NCBI GenBank assembly: GCA_009760855.2
Contig: WPIO01000008.1
Span: forward strand, 6,992,001 to 7,056,000
Source: Cristatella mucedo
Taxonomy: Eukaryota; Bryozoa; Phylactolaemata; Cristatellidae
DNA: 64,000 nucleotides
Direction of reading: 5' to 3'
Made by a program: the position numbers and the translations under genes. Below, in pieces: positions 48,101-57,130 of the stretch (within the stretch, counting starts at the first letter, position 1; every line of letters begins with the position of its first letter). The notes beneath the pieces are model-generated. The model worked only from the letters and a program-made list of their open reading frames with translations, did no database searches and was not told where the DNA came from.

Positions 48101-51100
48101 CTACTTTTCGGGATTGATAATGCCCATACTGCAGCATCAAAATATTGTCTTTACTGCATGAGTATATTTAAGCATCTCGATGTTCAATACATTGAGAAAA
48201 CTGCTAAAGCAGCACTTACAAAGTCACATATTCAACACCGGATAGACTGTCATCCTTGAAGGATGCTTTCAATTTAAGAAAATAGAACACAAAATTCTTA
48301 ACCTATATCCTTTCTGAAAGTTCCTTCACAGAGGCTTAAGAAGCATCACAGAAGGGTTGCATTGTACGACAATGCATGAAGGAGGTAACTTTACTGGACC
48401 TCCATTCGAAAGGATTCAACCGTTTTGGATGATCTGGGAAGATTCCAGTGCAAGGAAGTGAAGCGATCTAGTAACGTAGAAATCGACCAATTCAACCACT
48501 TCATTTATAGAGTAGCAGATGTGCCTTATCAGGGGTCACACTTGCAGTTAACAATAATGGGTTGCATTTTCAGGACTCAAACCCAGAACCAGGGTCGTGA
48601 AGTGTGAGCACTTCATCGCTACGCAAAGATCTAGACGTGAAGTCACCATACACGTCGTCACCAGCAATGCACCAGCAGCATCACATCATGGCCACAGCCA
48701 GCAGTAGTCTACTTCTCGATTCCCTGAGACATACCCATAAGCCAGGAACAAGCTCAGCCTCATCATACAGCAATCCTATCTAGCAATACCAAAGAGTCAT
48801 GGCTGCGTTGGATACGATCATGTAAATGCACATAATTATGCTGAAACTGCAAAACAAGTCTGCCCGAGCAGAAACACAGTGACATCACGGTTTGTAGCCA
48901 AGGCTCCTACACGGGTGATAGTCGACCTGGGGGGAGATGGTCCTATCTGATCTGAAGCCACTTGGCATGGTTCATAAATCAATCAACATTGGAGACTTTC
49001 GGACTTTATGTCCACCCAACCTGACCCTCCCCCCCCGGGGAAGCTCATTATCTTGTCGAGTGACTGCCTAGGCCAGGAGCCCGGGAAAATAACTAGCTAC
49101 AAATAATTAAAAATTCTATGGCGATCACTTGCTGCTGGTTATTGAAGCATGAAGCAATGCTATCTTATTTTTAGACTAGCATATGTGGTCCTGCTTGTCA
49201 CTTCAGGACCATGCAGCCTAGAGGAGTGCTTGGTAAGCTTATGGCAACACTTTTTTCTCTTTTTTTTAACGTGTTTCAAGCTACATGATTGAAGGAGCAG
49301 CAAGCTTACATTTCTGAGTATGAAGTAAAAATCAAGTCTTAACACTCCTATTGAGTGCACAGAGATATCTACCCTAGAAGGCTGGCTCAACAGACAGAAA
49401 TGAAAGTTCGTCTAATCATCGTCGATTACACCAAACCTGGCATTACCTTTACCCAGCTTTTTTTTGGTGTGACACCATATTTTTTATTAGCTGATTTAAC
49501 ACACTCCTTTGTATCGCAGCAGAAGAGCCTTACCTGCTATTGCCACTGCTTGCCGTGAGCAATCCAGAATCGCCCACTGCAGGAATCGAACCCAAGATCT
49601 GGGCCATGAACAGCAAGGACCTGACCCCTAGGCTAAGACCCAGGCATTGGATACAGCAACATCTATACAAAGGAAATACTATTTTCTTGATCCATATCGA
49701 TATCTTTCACAGTACATTGTAATGCTGTCAGTCGATTACACCATCTTATGCCTGTAATGTCTCCGCAGTCACACAAAATCAAGCTTTTTGATTTGCATAC
49801 CGGTCTTGGGCCGGTGTGTGACGTTGGCCCTCAGACAGCAGCAGAAGCATATCAAACTTTAGCTTCCACTTTATTATCCACTTTCCTCTTTCTTTTATCA
49901 ATAATTCCTCTCAGCCTTTTAGTCTCACCGAGATTGATGTTTTGGCACGATTCAGTGATGGTTCCAAAGAGAGATGCAGACCAGACTCAGATGCATAACC
50001 AGCTGCTATGCTAACAGTCAATAGGTAGATATCAACATAGAACGCATGTCTCTCATACTAATTGCTTCTTCATCGCTCTAACCAAACACGACTGTCTATG
50101 CACGGACCAGTCCTCGTAGTATACCGCCCAGTCTTCCACGTACGTGGCCCAGATCTCCAAGCACTTTGATATTTTCCAGTACAGAAAGTGGTAATCTGTG
50201 TATATCCATGGACTGCAAAGACCGAGGATATGACGGCATTCAGGGTTGGTTTGATATGAAAACTAAAAATTCTTGTAATTTTTCCATCTTTTGTGGAGTA
50301 ATCACAGTCGAAGGACAGATGCCCACTGTGTGCAGCACGACTTGTCCACAGACAGCACATTACCCAGCTATAAAATTTGTGAATGTGTGACTGAGCAGCA
50401 GATTAGTAACGCCTCTAGCAAAACATAGCAGTGCATACTTATCTAGGGGCACGATATGGATCATAAACGGTTTCGATGAGTAGGTCTAAAGATCAAAGAT
50501 CCTCTATACAAGATTTAATTACTAGACCTATAAGAAGACTGGATCCATTATGTAACGGCATTTTAATTGCCTCTGATACATGGTAGCAAACCAATGAGCC
50601 CTCTCTATACATTACACATTGCATCGCTATTGCATTTATTACAGCTTCTCGGAAAAAGCTGCTACAGCTTTCGGTAGACTATAACACTGCATACCATGTG
50701 CTATACCAAGTGTTATGCCATGTGCACCCATGTAGATTATTGATGCTAAGAAAGCGATTTGGCAGCCATTAGAAATAACAATCTATGAGATCTCCAGCAT
50801 TTTCCCCATATAATCATAACGGTCGGCAATCACTTTACGTTTCTCATCTGATTATACAAACCAAGGCATTGTGCTACCTGTCACAGCATCCACACAAAGC
50901 TGTCTGCTAGCTAGCCAATAGGCAACAGCATTGTGATCATGAAACAAGTTACCTCTTTGTACCCAATCAGCTCCCCTGTTGTCTGATTGCGCTCCACTGC
51001 AATTGTAGATTGAACCGTAGAAACATTGCAGGAGTACATGTTCTCTGCATGGGTGGCATGCCGCACGAACCTATACAGTACAATTATTAATTGAGCATAG

Positions 51101-54043
51101 GGTACACACTGGGCTGCCTAAACATACCGACTAAACATAGGACATGCAGAGGGAAAGCAGGAAATTTCTGCTGCTTACTCGCGCACATTAAGTCTCCAAG
51201 CAGCACTGCCCAAGCGATATGATCAAAGTGATGAAGTGCATGCACAAGCACAAAGGTCGTTATGCTCCATGTGTGTCGACCCGAGAGGCAAGCTTGGTCG
51301 CTGCAACTAGGCAAAGCTTATAAACCTAATAGCTAAGCTGACAGCGGCAAGAGAACCAAGGCGCAGACAGGGGCATGGTCACCAGTCAGGACAGCAAAGA
51401 TGCACTGCTTCAGAACCACTGCCACTACCTCTGAGCTCTTTCGATGCTGTGAATTCCTAGGACTTCGGGCTTCAGCAAGAAATCTGACAGCTCGTCGTCC
51501 AAGTCAGGCAGGAGAGGAGGCAGGCCACAGGGCAACTATAAGGAGAAGTGCATGTGGCATATTACCAACACAAGTATGAAAAGACTGCATCAATGGGCAA
51601 AGACTCAATGCTTTAACGCTTAGCCTCATCCCCATGCATAATCCACTTTGTGCTAAGAATGCTCTTAGTTATCAGAGGCTAATTTGCACTGTATGCACCC
51701 AAAACGACACAAATACACACTCTTGGTGCAAGATGCACCAGTAGAGTTACCCGGACTTGCTACCGTGGGGCTCAGCAGTTTGTAACTTCAAAAAGCCGAG
51801 GACTACATGGTTACTAGCAGGCAGCTTCTTATGTCCCGATCAAATCTTGAACAGCTTCTAAGCAAGGAGTTCGGAATATCTTATGCCACTCAGCCAAAGT
51901 GAAAAGTGTTGCTGTGCTTAAGAGAGCAGCAGAGGGAAGCATACATGACACAAAGAAGCAGCAATGAAGGACGACTGTAAGGGAAAGCAATAGTCGTTAC
52001 CAGCAGGAGAATCGTTAAGCAGGAATTAAAAAAGTGAGCCCTACAAACTCAGAGGCAGAGCAAAAGACTCTGCCGTCAGAGGCAAGAGGGTAAGCAATAA
52101 TTACAGCAATTAAGTGTTAGCAACGTTATGTAGCTGAAAGTAGGCAGACTCTGTATCACACTTGGTTTGGCCATAACTAGTAAGTTGGTTTTATCATCAT
52201 TCAATTTAAGAAATTTCGCTGCCAACCATGTGCGGATGTCATCAATACATGCAGCAAGGGAGCTAAGAGAATTCGACGTGCTGGAGGGCTGGGAGGGATC
52301 AAAGCGAAGGTACGACTGAGTGTCATCCATATAGAAGTGATAGCCTAGATTGTGCTTGACAATCATATCGGCAAGAGGGAGAGTATAAACCGTGAAAAGA
52401 ACCGGACCAAGCACTGAGCCCTGAGGTACCTCATATTTCAGAGGTACCTCGGATGATCTTTGTCCACTCACATAAATACTCTGGAGTCTCCCACTGAGAT
52501 AGCACCTGAGTCATTGCAGAGCAGTGCCAGTGATGCCCAGGCGAGATGAGAGGCGCTCAAGAAGGACTTGGTGATCGACAGTATCAAAAGCTGCCGAAAG
52601 ATCGAACAAAACAAGCAGAGATACTCTACCCATGTGTGTACTCCTAAGTAGGTCGTTGTAAACCCGAAGCAATGCTGACTCTGCAGAGTGATTAGCTCTA
52701 AAGCCTGACTGCCTACTTTCAGCTACATAACATTGCTAAAATTCGGGCTTGTTCAGACAGTCCATGCATTTGTGACATCCCGTCTTGACTTCTGTAACTC
52801 ACTGCTTGATGGATGGTCTACCGGCAAGTACAATCAGGCGCTTACAGCTGGTGTGAAACTCTGCAGTTAGGGTTGTCTGTCGTGAGCATTGCAGTTGCCA
52901 CACCACACCACTTCTTGCCGATCTGCAATGACTACCAGACAAACAACAGGTCGACTTCAAGGTTTTGTTGCTCACTTTTAGGTCCCTCTATTCTTTGGCT
53001 CCAGCCTACCTATCAGATCTGCTACCCCACCAGGCTCAGCATCGTACTATCTGTTTTTCGGAATCTAACTGTTTACCTACACCTCGAACAAAACTCGAAT
53101 CCTTTGGGAACCGTGCCTCTAGTTCGTATGCTTCCAAAGCCTGGAACTCACTCCCGACTCGCATCACGACATCCCCTGACTTGACCACATTTAAAAAGAA
53201 ATTAAAAATGCACCTATTTATCACAGCATTTAGTGGGTCCCTGTGATTCGTCCTTTATGTGCTTATGTGTGCTTACACTCTTACATGCTGCCACTAACCA
53301 CACTTGCATGCTGACCCTGTGCATGTCACCCCTAACCATGTTATTCTTGTTGTTTATCAAGCATGATACCAATGACCATTCGATCGTGTTTCCTTTGCAT
53401 CAAATGTAAAGCGCCTAGAAAGAGATTAAGTTATCTGGGGGCGCTTTATCAACTTTATTATTATTTTTATTATTAAGTGCAGTGCAGCACAGTGCCAAGA
53501 GCCACAGAGCTAGCAGCCTCCATAGAACAACAGTTAAAATATTGGCTGGTTCATATCTTGCCGAAGTGAACGTTTGTCTGCTTTTCGTCACCCTTCAGGA
53601 ATCGGTTAACACGTAACATAACCATTCAGTTTGATACTGCTACAGGAATAGCCTGCTGGACATACAGAAGTTAAGACAGGCCTGAAGAAAGCTGTGGCAA
53701 TTTTTCTACATTAAGCATTAAAGGATTTGACAGGGAGTGCCGGCTGAACAAAGGCAGCAGCAGGGTGAGTGCAGTGTGCATCCTGACATGCAAACGGAAA
53801 ACGACTGAGCTGCAATTGAGCGCTTTTGCAGCTAAATATGAGGAATACGATGTGCCGAGTCGAGGATCACAGCCCTATCTATGACAAGACTTTGGGCAGG
53901 ATACTAACCGTGTGACGAGGCAGGCTGATTTGCCCTGCACAGTCTCGCGCATGAGGCCACGAGGGCAAAACTTCTGCTTGTCCATAGGCGCCAGTGGCAA
54001 CCACTTCACACTCAATGCCGGCTACTCGTAGGCTTGCCATCAT
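27047..54043 (-). CDS. SKIC2: Ski2-type superkiller RNA helicase, 24 exons
   Basis: Exons in transcript order (high coordinate first): 54043-53909, 51535-51429, 51070-50953, 47681-47492, 44933-44665, 43332-43201, 42902-42757, 42436-42290, 40740-40656, 40420-40314, 39027-38863, 38741-38618, 38379-38167, 36548-36438, 36199-36074, 35930-35826, 35163-34968, 31177-31098, 30996-30473, 29377-29134, 29016-28855, 28748-28581, 28280-28140, 27247-27047. They total 3,996 nt (1,331 codons plus stop), close to vertebrate SKIV2L (about 1,250). Ski2 is the ATP-driven 3'-to-5' RNA helicase of the Ski complex (with TTC37/Ski3 and WDR61/Ski8), which feeds mRNA to the cytoplasmic exosome. Phases agree at every junction; two donors are GC. 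Exon 1 is least certain: ATGs at 54,043 and 54,040 open the frame and an upstream exon is possible. Introns hold many LINEs and SINEs. Confidence 0.95.
30473..31177 (-). CDS. SKIC2: Ski2 helicase, arch/insertion domain (exons 18-19)
   Basis: Exon 18 (31177-31098, 80 nt) encodes [20 protein letters not shown] then KLRQAMQ, with a CxxC-x7-CxxC arrangement. Exon 19 (30996-30473) encodes [12 protein letters not shown] (the beta-barrel start of the insertion), a poorly conserved Ala-rich loop, [11 protein letters not shown] and RRRQMPKYR. Its 5' splice site is GC (AG/GCACGT): a GT site nearby would break the frame into exon 20. Confidence 0.9.
32235..32330 (+). mobile_element. LINE family A, internal 3' UTR fragment
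   Basis: GTGCTTATGCGTGCTGACCG, GTGCATGTCACCCCAACC and TGTTTATCAACCACGG with TATTACTCACCATTCAATCG match the family 3' UTR in order, but the terminal hairpin and tail are missing. Confidence 0.7.
32391..32509. repeat. CA-rich minisatellite
   Basis: About eight tandem units of a 14-16 bp motif built on CACTTACACACACA, giving a higher-order period over the CA dinucleotide. Confidence 0.93.
32615..32760 (+). mobile_element. tRNA-derived SINE (type 1)
   Basis: B box GTGGGTTCGAGTC, GCAGCAGGCAATTTCTTTAT and the tail TATATAAATGAGGCTGTTGA with ATC. The A box is decayed. Confidence 0.75.
32795..32895 (-). mobile_element. LINE family A, 3' tail fragment
   Basis: (AAT)n, ACACTTGAATAAGCACCCTC, AGAGAACTCAATC, TTTTTCTAGGCGC and TTTGCTACAATGG. 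Tail and hairpin only. Confidence 0.8.
33066..33140. repeat. (AT)n microsatellite
   Basis: A pure AT dinucleotide run of about 75 bp. It may be the expanded tail of the adjoining minus-strand LINE copy. Confidence 0.96.
33150..33925 (-). mobile_element. LINE family A relative, 5'-truncated
   Basis: Minus-strand coding reads [49 protein letters not shown] and [17 protein letters not shown], then a diverged 3' UTR and hairpin near 33,160. Older than most family-A copies. Confidence 0.8.
33945..34120 (-). mobile_element. LINE family A, 3' end fragment
   Basis: (AAT)n, then the intact hairpin complement (GATAAAGCGCCATCAGG through TAGGCGCTTTAC) and the 3' UTR as far as GACATGCACAGGGTCAGCAT. It sits beside the preceding minus copy. 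Confidence 0.85.
34225..34455 (+). mobile_element. LINE family A relative, 3' end fragment
   Basis: CAGCATTTGGTGGGTC, CACGAGTGCTGATACTGTGC, then AAAGTGCCTAGAGAGAGA with a decayed partner (GGATGCTATACC) and ATTATC. It is strongly diverged. Confidence 0.65.
34968..35163 (-). CDS. SKIC2: Ski2 helicase, winged-helix start (exon 17)
   Basis: After the acceptor GCTTTGTAG it encodes [20 protein letters not shown] then [19 protein letters not shown], the invariant segment linking RecA2 to the winged helix and arch. It ends with the donor GTGCTG in phase 1. The following intron (34,967-31,178) is about 3.8 kb and filled with repeats. Confidence 0.95.
35826..38379 (-). CDS. SKIC2: Ski2 helicase, RecA2 with motifs IV-VI (exons 13-16)
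   Basis: Exon 13 (38379-38167) has [14 protein letters not shown] (motif IV region) and [20 protein letters not shown]. Exon 14 (36548-36438) has [20 protein letters not shown]. Exon 15 (36199-36074) has [20 protein letters not shown] (motif V) and LPGEYIQ. Exon 16 (35930-35826) has [11 protein letters not shown], so motif [12 protein letters not shown] with its arginine fingers spans the 15/16 join. All four exons are whole codons (phase 0). Confidence 0.97.
36778..36870 (-). mobile_element. LINE tail relative, degraded
   Basis: GATAATAATACCAATGGATC, GGGCCGAAGAGAACTGAATC and CAAGAAACTTGATAGCTGC resemble the tail and hairpin order of family A with many changes. Confidence 0.45.
37005..37570 (-). 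mobile_element. LINE family A relative, 3' end, degraded
   Basis: It starts AATAATAATAATAAGTC, GAGCCCTAAGAGAGC and GTGCTTTACAACTGGCTGC. The C-terminal coding end follows at 37,425-37,560 (AGTCGGTAGTAGGTTCCAAG, GGAGCATATTAACTGACACG; compare the [13 protein letters not shown] region). Confidence 0.65.
38618..39027 (-). CDS. SKIC2: Ski2 helicase, inter-domain segment (exons 11-12)
   Basis: Exon 11 (39027-38863) encodes [20 protein letters not shown] and HFLYTGN, the conserved stretch after motif III. Exon 12 (38741-38618) encodes [15 protein letters not shown] and a Lys/Gln-rich linker ending GRDIYGMQQ, the family's low-complexity insert before RecA2. The join is phase 2 (AA/C, Asn). Confidence 0.93.
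39895..39962 (+). mobile_element. LINE-A-type tail fragment
   Basis: GCAAAGCGTCTGACTAGAGA, TTAAGTTTTCTTATGCTGC and (ATT)n. The sequence is closer to the tail of the tRNA-headed SINE at 12,536 than to full LINE copies, so it may be a SINE remnant. Confidence 0.6.
39963..40090 (+). mobile_element. tRNA-derived SINE (type 1), head decayed
   Basis: CACGATCCTGCACCAGCC, then GGCTCTTCTGCTACTATATA and AATGAGGACGTTGAATC. Body and tail only; it follows directly on the preceding tail fragment. Confidence 0.65.
40314..40740 (-). CDS. SKIC2: Ski2 helicase, DEVH box and SAT motif (exons 9-10)
   Basis: Exon 9 (40740-40656) encodes [20 protein letters not shown] and continues VHYINDTE: motif II is DEVH, the hallmark of the Ski2-like group. 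Exon 10 (40420-40314) encodes [20 protein letters not shown] then LSATVPN (motif III) and EFAEWVG. The Gly codon splits GG/G into exon 11. Confidence 0.97.
41955..42002. repeat. (GT)n microsatellite
   Basis: An interrupted GT run of about 48 bp in intron 8 of the Ski2 gene. Confidence 0.93.
42290..42902 (-). CDS. SKIC2: Ski2 helicase, RecA1 motifs I, Ia and Ib (exons 7-8)
   Basis: Exon 7 (42902-42757) starts [17 protein letters not shown], then the Walker A loop [18 protein letters not shown] (motif I, catalytic Lys). Exon 8 (42436-42290) gives [18 protein letters not shown] (motif Ia) and [20 protein letters not shown] with EILR (motif Ib). The split codon AG/G between them is Arg. These residues bind ATP and the RNA backbone. 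Confidence 0.97.
43201..54043 (-). CDS. SKIC2: Ski2 helicase, N-terminal region (exons 1-6)
   Basis: Residues 1-317. Family landmarks are [19 protein letters not shown] (exons 1-2), [10 protein letters not shown] (exon 3), NYPFWPGGM (exon 4), [14 protein letters not shown] (exon 4-5 join and exon 5) and [19 protein letters not shown] (exon 6). In the family this region wraps the helicase core and contacts the Ski3/Ski8 partners. Exon 5 has an acidic Asp/Ser tract ([11 protein letters not shown]) in a poorly conserved stretch. Exons 2 and 3 are short and rest on the conserved motifs plus phase; exon 1 is weaker. Confidence 0.85.
43735..43940 (+). mobile_element. LINE family B, 3' end with (ACATT)n tail
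   Basis: GCTATGCTTCCCACTTC, GCGTACCGAAAGCCGCTTAG, GTGAGTGCGCTATACAAAAA, then GTGGAGTTACAGACGGAGAT and four ACATT-type units. It is colinear with the complement of the 16,030-16,150 interval, defining this family's 3' end. Confidence 0.8.
43975..44155 (-). mobile_element. LINE family A, 3' end fragment
   Basis: AATAATAATAACAATGCAC, GATAAAGCGCCTCAGAG, CTTTCTAGGCGCTTTAC and the 3' UTR to GACATGCGCAGGGTCAGCAT. Well preserved. Confidence 0.85.
45130..45152. repeat. (AC)n microsatellite
   Basis: A short AC run in intron 4 of the Ski2 gene. Confidence 0.85.
45438..45902 (+). mobile_element. Pogo/Tigger-like DNA transposon remnant
   Basis: A short open frame (45,466-45,714) contains [20 protein letters not shown] then an acidic tail. 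This resembles the C-terminal signature of CENPB/pogo-type DDE transposases (KCGISN, then EDD). The interval is bounded by CCGTATTT on the left (about 45,440) and its complement AAATACGG on the right (about 45,893-45,900), a possible short terminal inverted repeat. The catalytic domain is absent, so it is a deleted relic. Confidence 0.5.
45903..47490. other. Rest of intron 4 of Ski2; nothing recognised
   Basis: AT-rich, with no repeat of this window and no frame with domain resemblance. Confidence 0.45.
49490..49650 (-). mobile_element. tRNA-derived SINE (type 1)
   Basis: On the plus strand CAGAAGAGCCTTACCTGCTA, AGAATCGCCCACTGCAGGAA, the B-box complement AATCGAACCC and an A-box complement (CCCCTAGGCTAAGACCC). 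Minus-strand copy in intron 3 of Ski2. Confidence 0.75.
52085..52715 (-). mobile_element. LINE family A, inverted 5' part
   Basis: The minus strand encodes [40 protein letters not shown] and [20 protein letters not shown]. The YADD Ala is changed to Met (YMDD) and a stop lies in the thumb-side region. After PSVIQS it jumps, with about 100 bp missing, to the AYFQLHN block. It abuts a plus-strand copy starting at the same block. Confidence 0.85.
52716..53470 (+). mobile_element. LINE family A, 3' part
   Basis: Starts at CTACTTTCAGCTACATAACA and runs through the C-terminal coding region ([46 protein letters not shown]), the 3' UTR, the hairpin (AAAGCGCCTAG through GGGCGCTTT) and ATTATTATTTTTATTATT. 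It is broken by frameshifts. Confidence 0.88.
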
Positions 54044-54830
54044 AAAGCACGTGGCTCTCCTCAAAGACCTTACGGATGACTGACGACACGCCGAGGCAGC
54101 AGACGACACGATGCTTGGATCTGGCTTGCCTGTGAGTAAATCGGGATGCTGGATAGTGAAAGTGACATAGGCCCGTTTGTGCTATATTCAAACTCCTGCA
54201 CAAAACACATGCTTCACACAATTATATGCCTTTAAACAGGGTTTTCGGAACTCTACGATGTCCAGGCGAAGACAAACAGTGGACTATGAATAAAAATGAG
54301 CATCAGTAAACACATGATGCCCAATAGAAGGAGAACACATGTTGCTGAATCTTAAGCTATCTAAACGATGTCACCAATGCATCAAAGATATCAAACAGCC
54401 ATACAAATTAATACAGAAGTAGTCTCATCGCCTTTGAGCATCCAGCCTGGCACTTCGACGTAATGAGCAAATAGCTTAGCTAAAAACTAGCCAGACAGGC
54501 AACTACCTCCAGCATTTGTGCATCAAAGTTCGTGCTGCAGCACCGGCTGGTTTAGGCTCACAGCTTTTTTAAAACACTACAGATACACTACAAACACTAC
54601 AGATACGACAGCAGCCCGAGTTCCAGCATCCAAGTTTCTGGAAGAGACTCGCAATACTTGTAAGTCGAACAGAGCAAGAACTATCTGAAAAAAATTAAAT
54701 AAATCGCTACACTGTCGCCCAGAATCACATGTACCTGTAAATTGCATAAGCACTATAAAGGAAGTTACAGCACACGAAAGAAAGAGAGGTATGCCATGAG
54801 GCTGCTATCCTGCACAACTAAGTTCTTGGC
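54044..54830. other. Upstream region of the Ski2 gene; no element recognised
   Basis: It presumably holds the Ski2 5' UTR and promoter. No TATA-like element or CpG-rich block could be assigned with confidence. Confidence 0.35.
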
Positions 54831-54834
54831 TTCA

Positions 54835-56160
54835 GGTCATTTCCCCACCATCCTCCAAAAAGGCTGCTGCTAGACCACTCATTAAGAATTCTATACTAGA
54901 TCAGCAGAACTTCAGTAATTTTGCCCTGTCTCCCTATTACTGATCCTATAAAAGGCACTTGAACGAGTAGTGGCAGCCGATCTAAACACTTATATCAAAA
55001 CTTCAAACCAATCACGTCCCAGCTGATTTGAAAGCATATCATTCTATAGAGTCAGCACTATTGTGAGTTTAAAATAAGCTCAGGAATGCTAACTTATGTA
55101 GAGTTTAGTTGCAAGTTCTGCTGGATCTCTCGGCAGCTGTTTGATAAAATTGATCACAGAATCCTTCTTGACGGCCTATTATCTCCCCTGGGCATCAGTA
55201 GCACTACTCGGCTATTGTTTAGGTCTTGTCTCAGTGGGAAGGTTTCAGTGTTAATCTCAATGGGCAGCATCATCTGTGGTTTTTTAAAGTATAGGGTGCC
55301 CCACGAATATTTGCATTTGTGACATCCCGTCTTGACTTCCGTAACTCACTGCTTGCTGGTATACCGGCTCAGGCACTTATAGCTTGTGCAAAACTCTGCA
55401 GTAATGGCTCACTAGGTGAGGCGGTTGCTTTTTACGACCTCGTCCCTGAGGTCGTGGGTTCGATTCCTGCGGTGGGCGATCCTTTATCGCTACTAAAAGT
55501 GGTGGTGATAGCAGTAAAGGCTCTTCTGTCGATATAAAAAAGAGGCTGTTAAAACAGCTTGGATTTTTTTTGGTCTGCCGTGAGTGTCTAAGTTGCCACA
55601 TCACACCACTTCTCACCGACCTGCTCTGGCTCCAAGTCAAGCAACACGTCGACTTAAAGGTTCTGTCAGTCACTTTAAGATCCCTTCATTCTTTGGCTCC
55701 AGCCTACCTATCAGATCTACTCCCCCACCAGGCTAAGCATAGTAACACTCGCTTTTCAGAATCTAATCGTTTACCTGCATTTCGTACAAACCTCAAATCC
55801 TTTGGATACCATGCCTTCAGTTCACATGCTCCCAAAGCCTGGAACTCACTTCCGACTTCCGTCACATCACCTGACTTGACCACTATTAAAAAAGAGCTAA
55901 AAACACATCTATTTATCACAGCATTTAGTGGGTCCCTATGATTCGTCCTGTATGAGCTTATGCATTTTGATACTGTGGATACTGCCACTAATGACATTTG
56001 CATGCTGACCCTCAGCATTTCACTCCTAACCATGTTATGCTTGTTGTCATTGAGCATGCTACCACTAACTATTCAATCGTGCTTCCTTTGCAGCAAATGT
56101 GTAGTGCCTAGAAAAAGATTGAGTTATCAGAGGGCACTATATCAAATTTATTATTATTAA
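54835..56160 (+). mobile_element. LINE family A, long degraded copy with a nested SINE
   Basis: A heavily mutated RT N-terminal part (ALERVVAADLNTYIKTS) and a damaged FDTIDH region (KIDHRILLDGLLSPLGIS) lead, after a deletion, to TSRLDFRNSLLAGIPAQ. After the inserted SINE come [33 protein letters not shown] and ITAFSGSL, then the 3' UTR, the hairpin (AGTGCCTAG through GGGCACT) and ATTATTATTAATA. Confidence 0.85.
55405..55568 (+). mobile_element. tRNA-derived SINE (type 1), near-complete
   Basis: TGGCTCACTAGGTGAGGCGG (A box), GTCGTGGGTTCGATTCCTGC (B box), GTGGGCGATCCTTTATCGC, then GTAAAGGCTCTTCTGTCG and AAAAGAGGCTGTTAAAACAG with a T-rich end. It interrupts the LINE between its CTCTGCAG and GTCTGCCGTGAG blocks. 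The best copy for defining the family. Confidence 0.85.
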
Positions 56161-56184
56161 TATTTGCTAGGTCTACTTCTTTTC

Positions 56185-57130
56185 ATAACCAATTCTTTCC
56201 GATCTGCTGGTCTAATTGCCAAGCATGATCCAGGCTTGCATTTTTAAGCAGATGACACACAGCTGTACATGTACTTTGATCCCTCCCAACCTTCCAGCAT
56301 GTCGAACTATCAAAACTCCCTTGCAGCACACACTAGTGAGATTTGCACTTGGATTGCAGCAAACTGCCTTAACCTAACCCTAAAATAGGCTAATCTGGAA
56401 CTTATTCTCTAGCATCTGCATGCAATCAGGGTGTCCATCTCGAAACTTATCTTTCACTAGATAACCAAACCAGCGCCAGTCAAGTCAGCCTACTTTCAGC
56501 TATGTAACATAGCAAAATTCGGGCCTGCTTAGGCAAATATACCACAGCCAATCTGGTCCAGGCATTTGAGATATCTCGTTTAGATTTATGCAAGTCACTG
56601 CTCACAGGTCTTCCTGCCTGGGCTATCAGATAGTTACAGTTAGAGCACAATTCTGCAGCTAATTTTACCAGTCAAGATCAGTGCAACTGCCACATTATAT
56701 CTCACCGACCTGCACTGGCTTCCATCAAGCAGCTTTAATTTTCTGTCACTCTCTGTTAGGTCCCTACATTCTCCTGCTTCGGCACACCAATCCACAATAC
56801 TTCGAATCAGATTTTGCATCGTAACCACCACTTTTCTGATTCAAACCGGTTAGCTTCGTCTCCAATCAACCTACAAATCCTTTGAAGACCGCCCTTCAGT
56901 TCATATGCTTAAAGGTATGGGACTCATTCACATCTGACACATTGACCTCACATTTAGAAATTATTTTAACAACACACCAGTTCTTTATAGCGTTTGTTAT
57001 GTCCGTGTGAATTGTCCTTTCTGTGCTTACAGGTGTCGACATTGTGCATTCTATTACTAAAAACTGGCAGTTCTTTTCCAGCACAGACGAAGTGGCTAGA
57101 AAGTGCTTTAGTTCACTTAGGACACTATAA
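56185..57130 (+). mobile_element. LINE family A relative, highly degraded copy
   Basis: Decayed YADD block (AAGCATGATCCAGGCTTGCA, AGCAGATGACACACAGCTGT), ATTCGGGCCTGCTTAGG, CCGACCTGCACTGGCTTCC, a 3' UTR-like part and AAGTGGCTAGAAAGTGC with GGACACTATAAAAATGCC at the end. No (ATT)n remains. Confidence 0.7.

Noticed and set aside
50070-50360. Minus-strand frames in Ski2 intron 3
   Set aside because: Exons 3 and 4 join directly in phase 0 (GYKE/EFLEAAR) in line with the family, leaving no room for this segment. No known domain.
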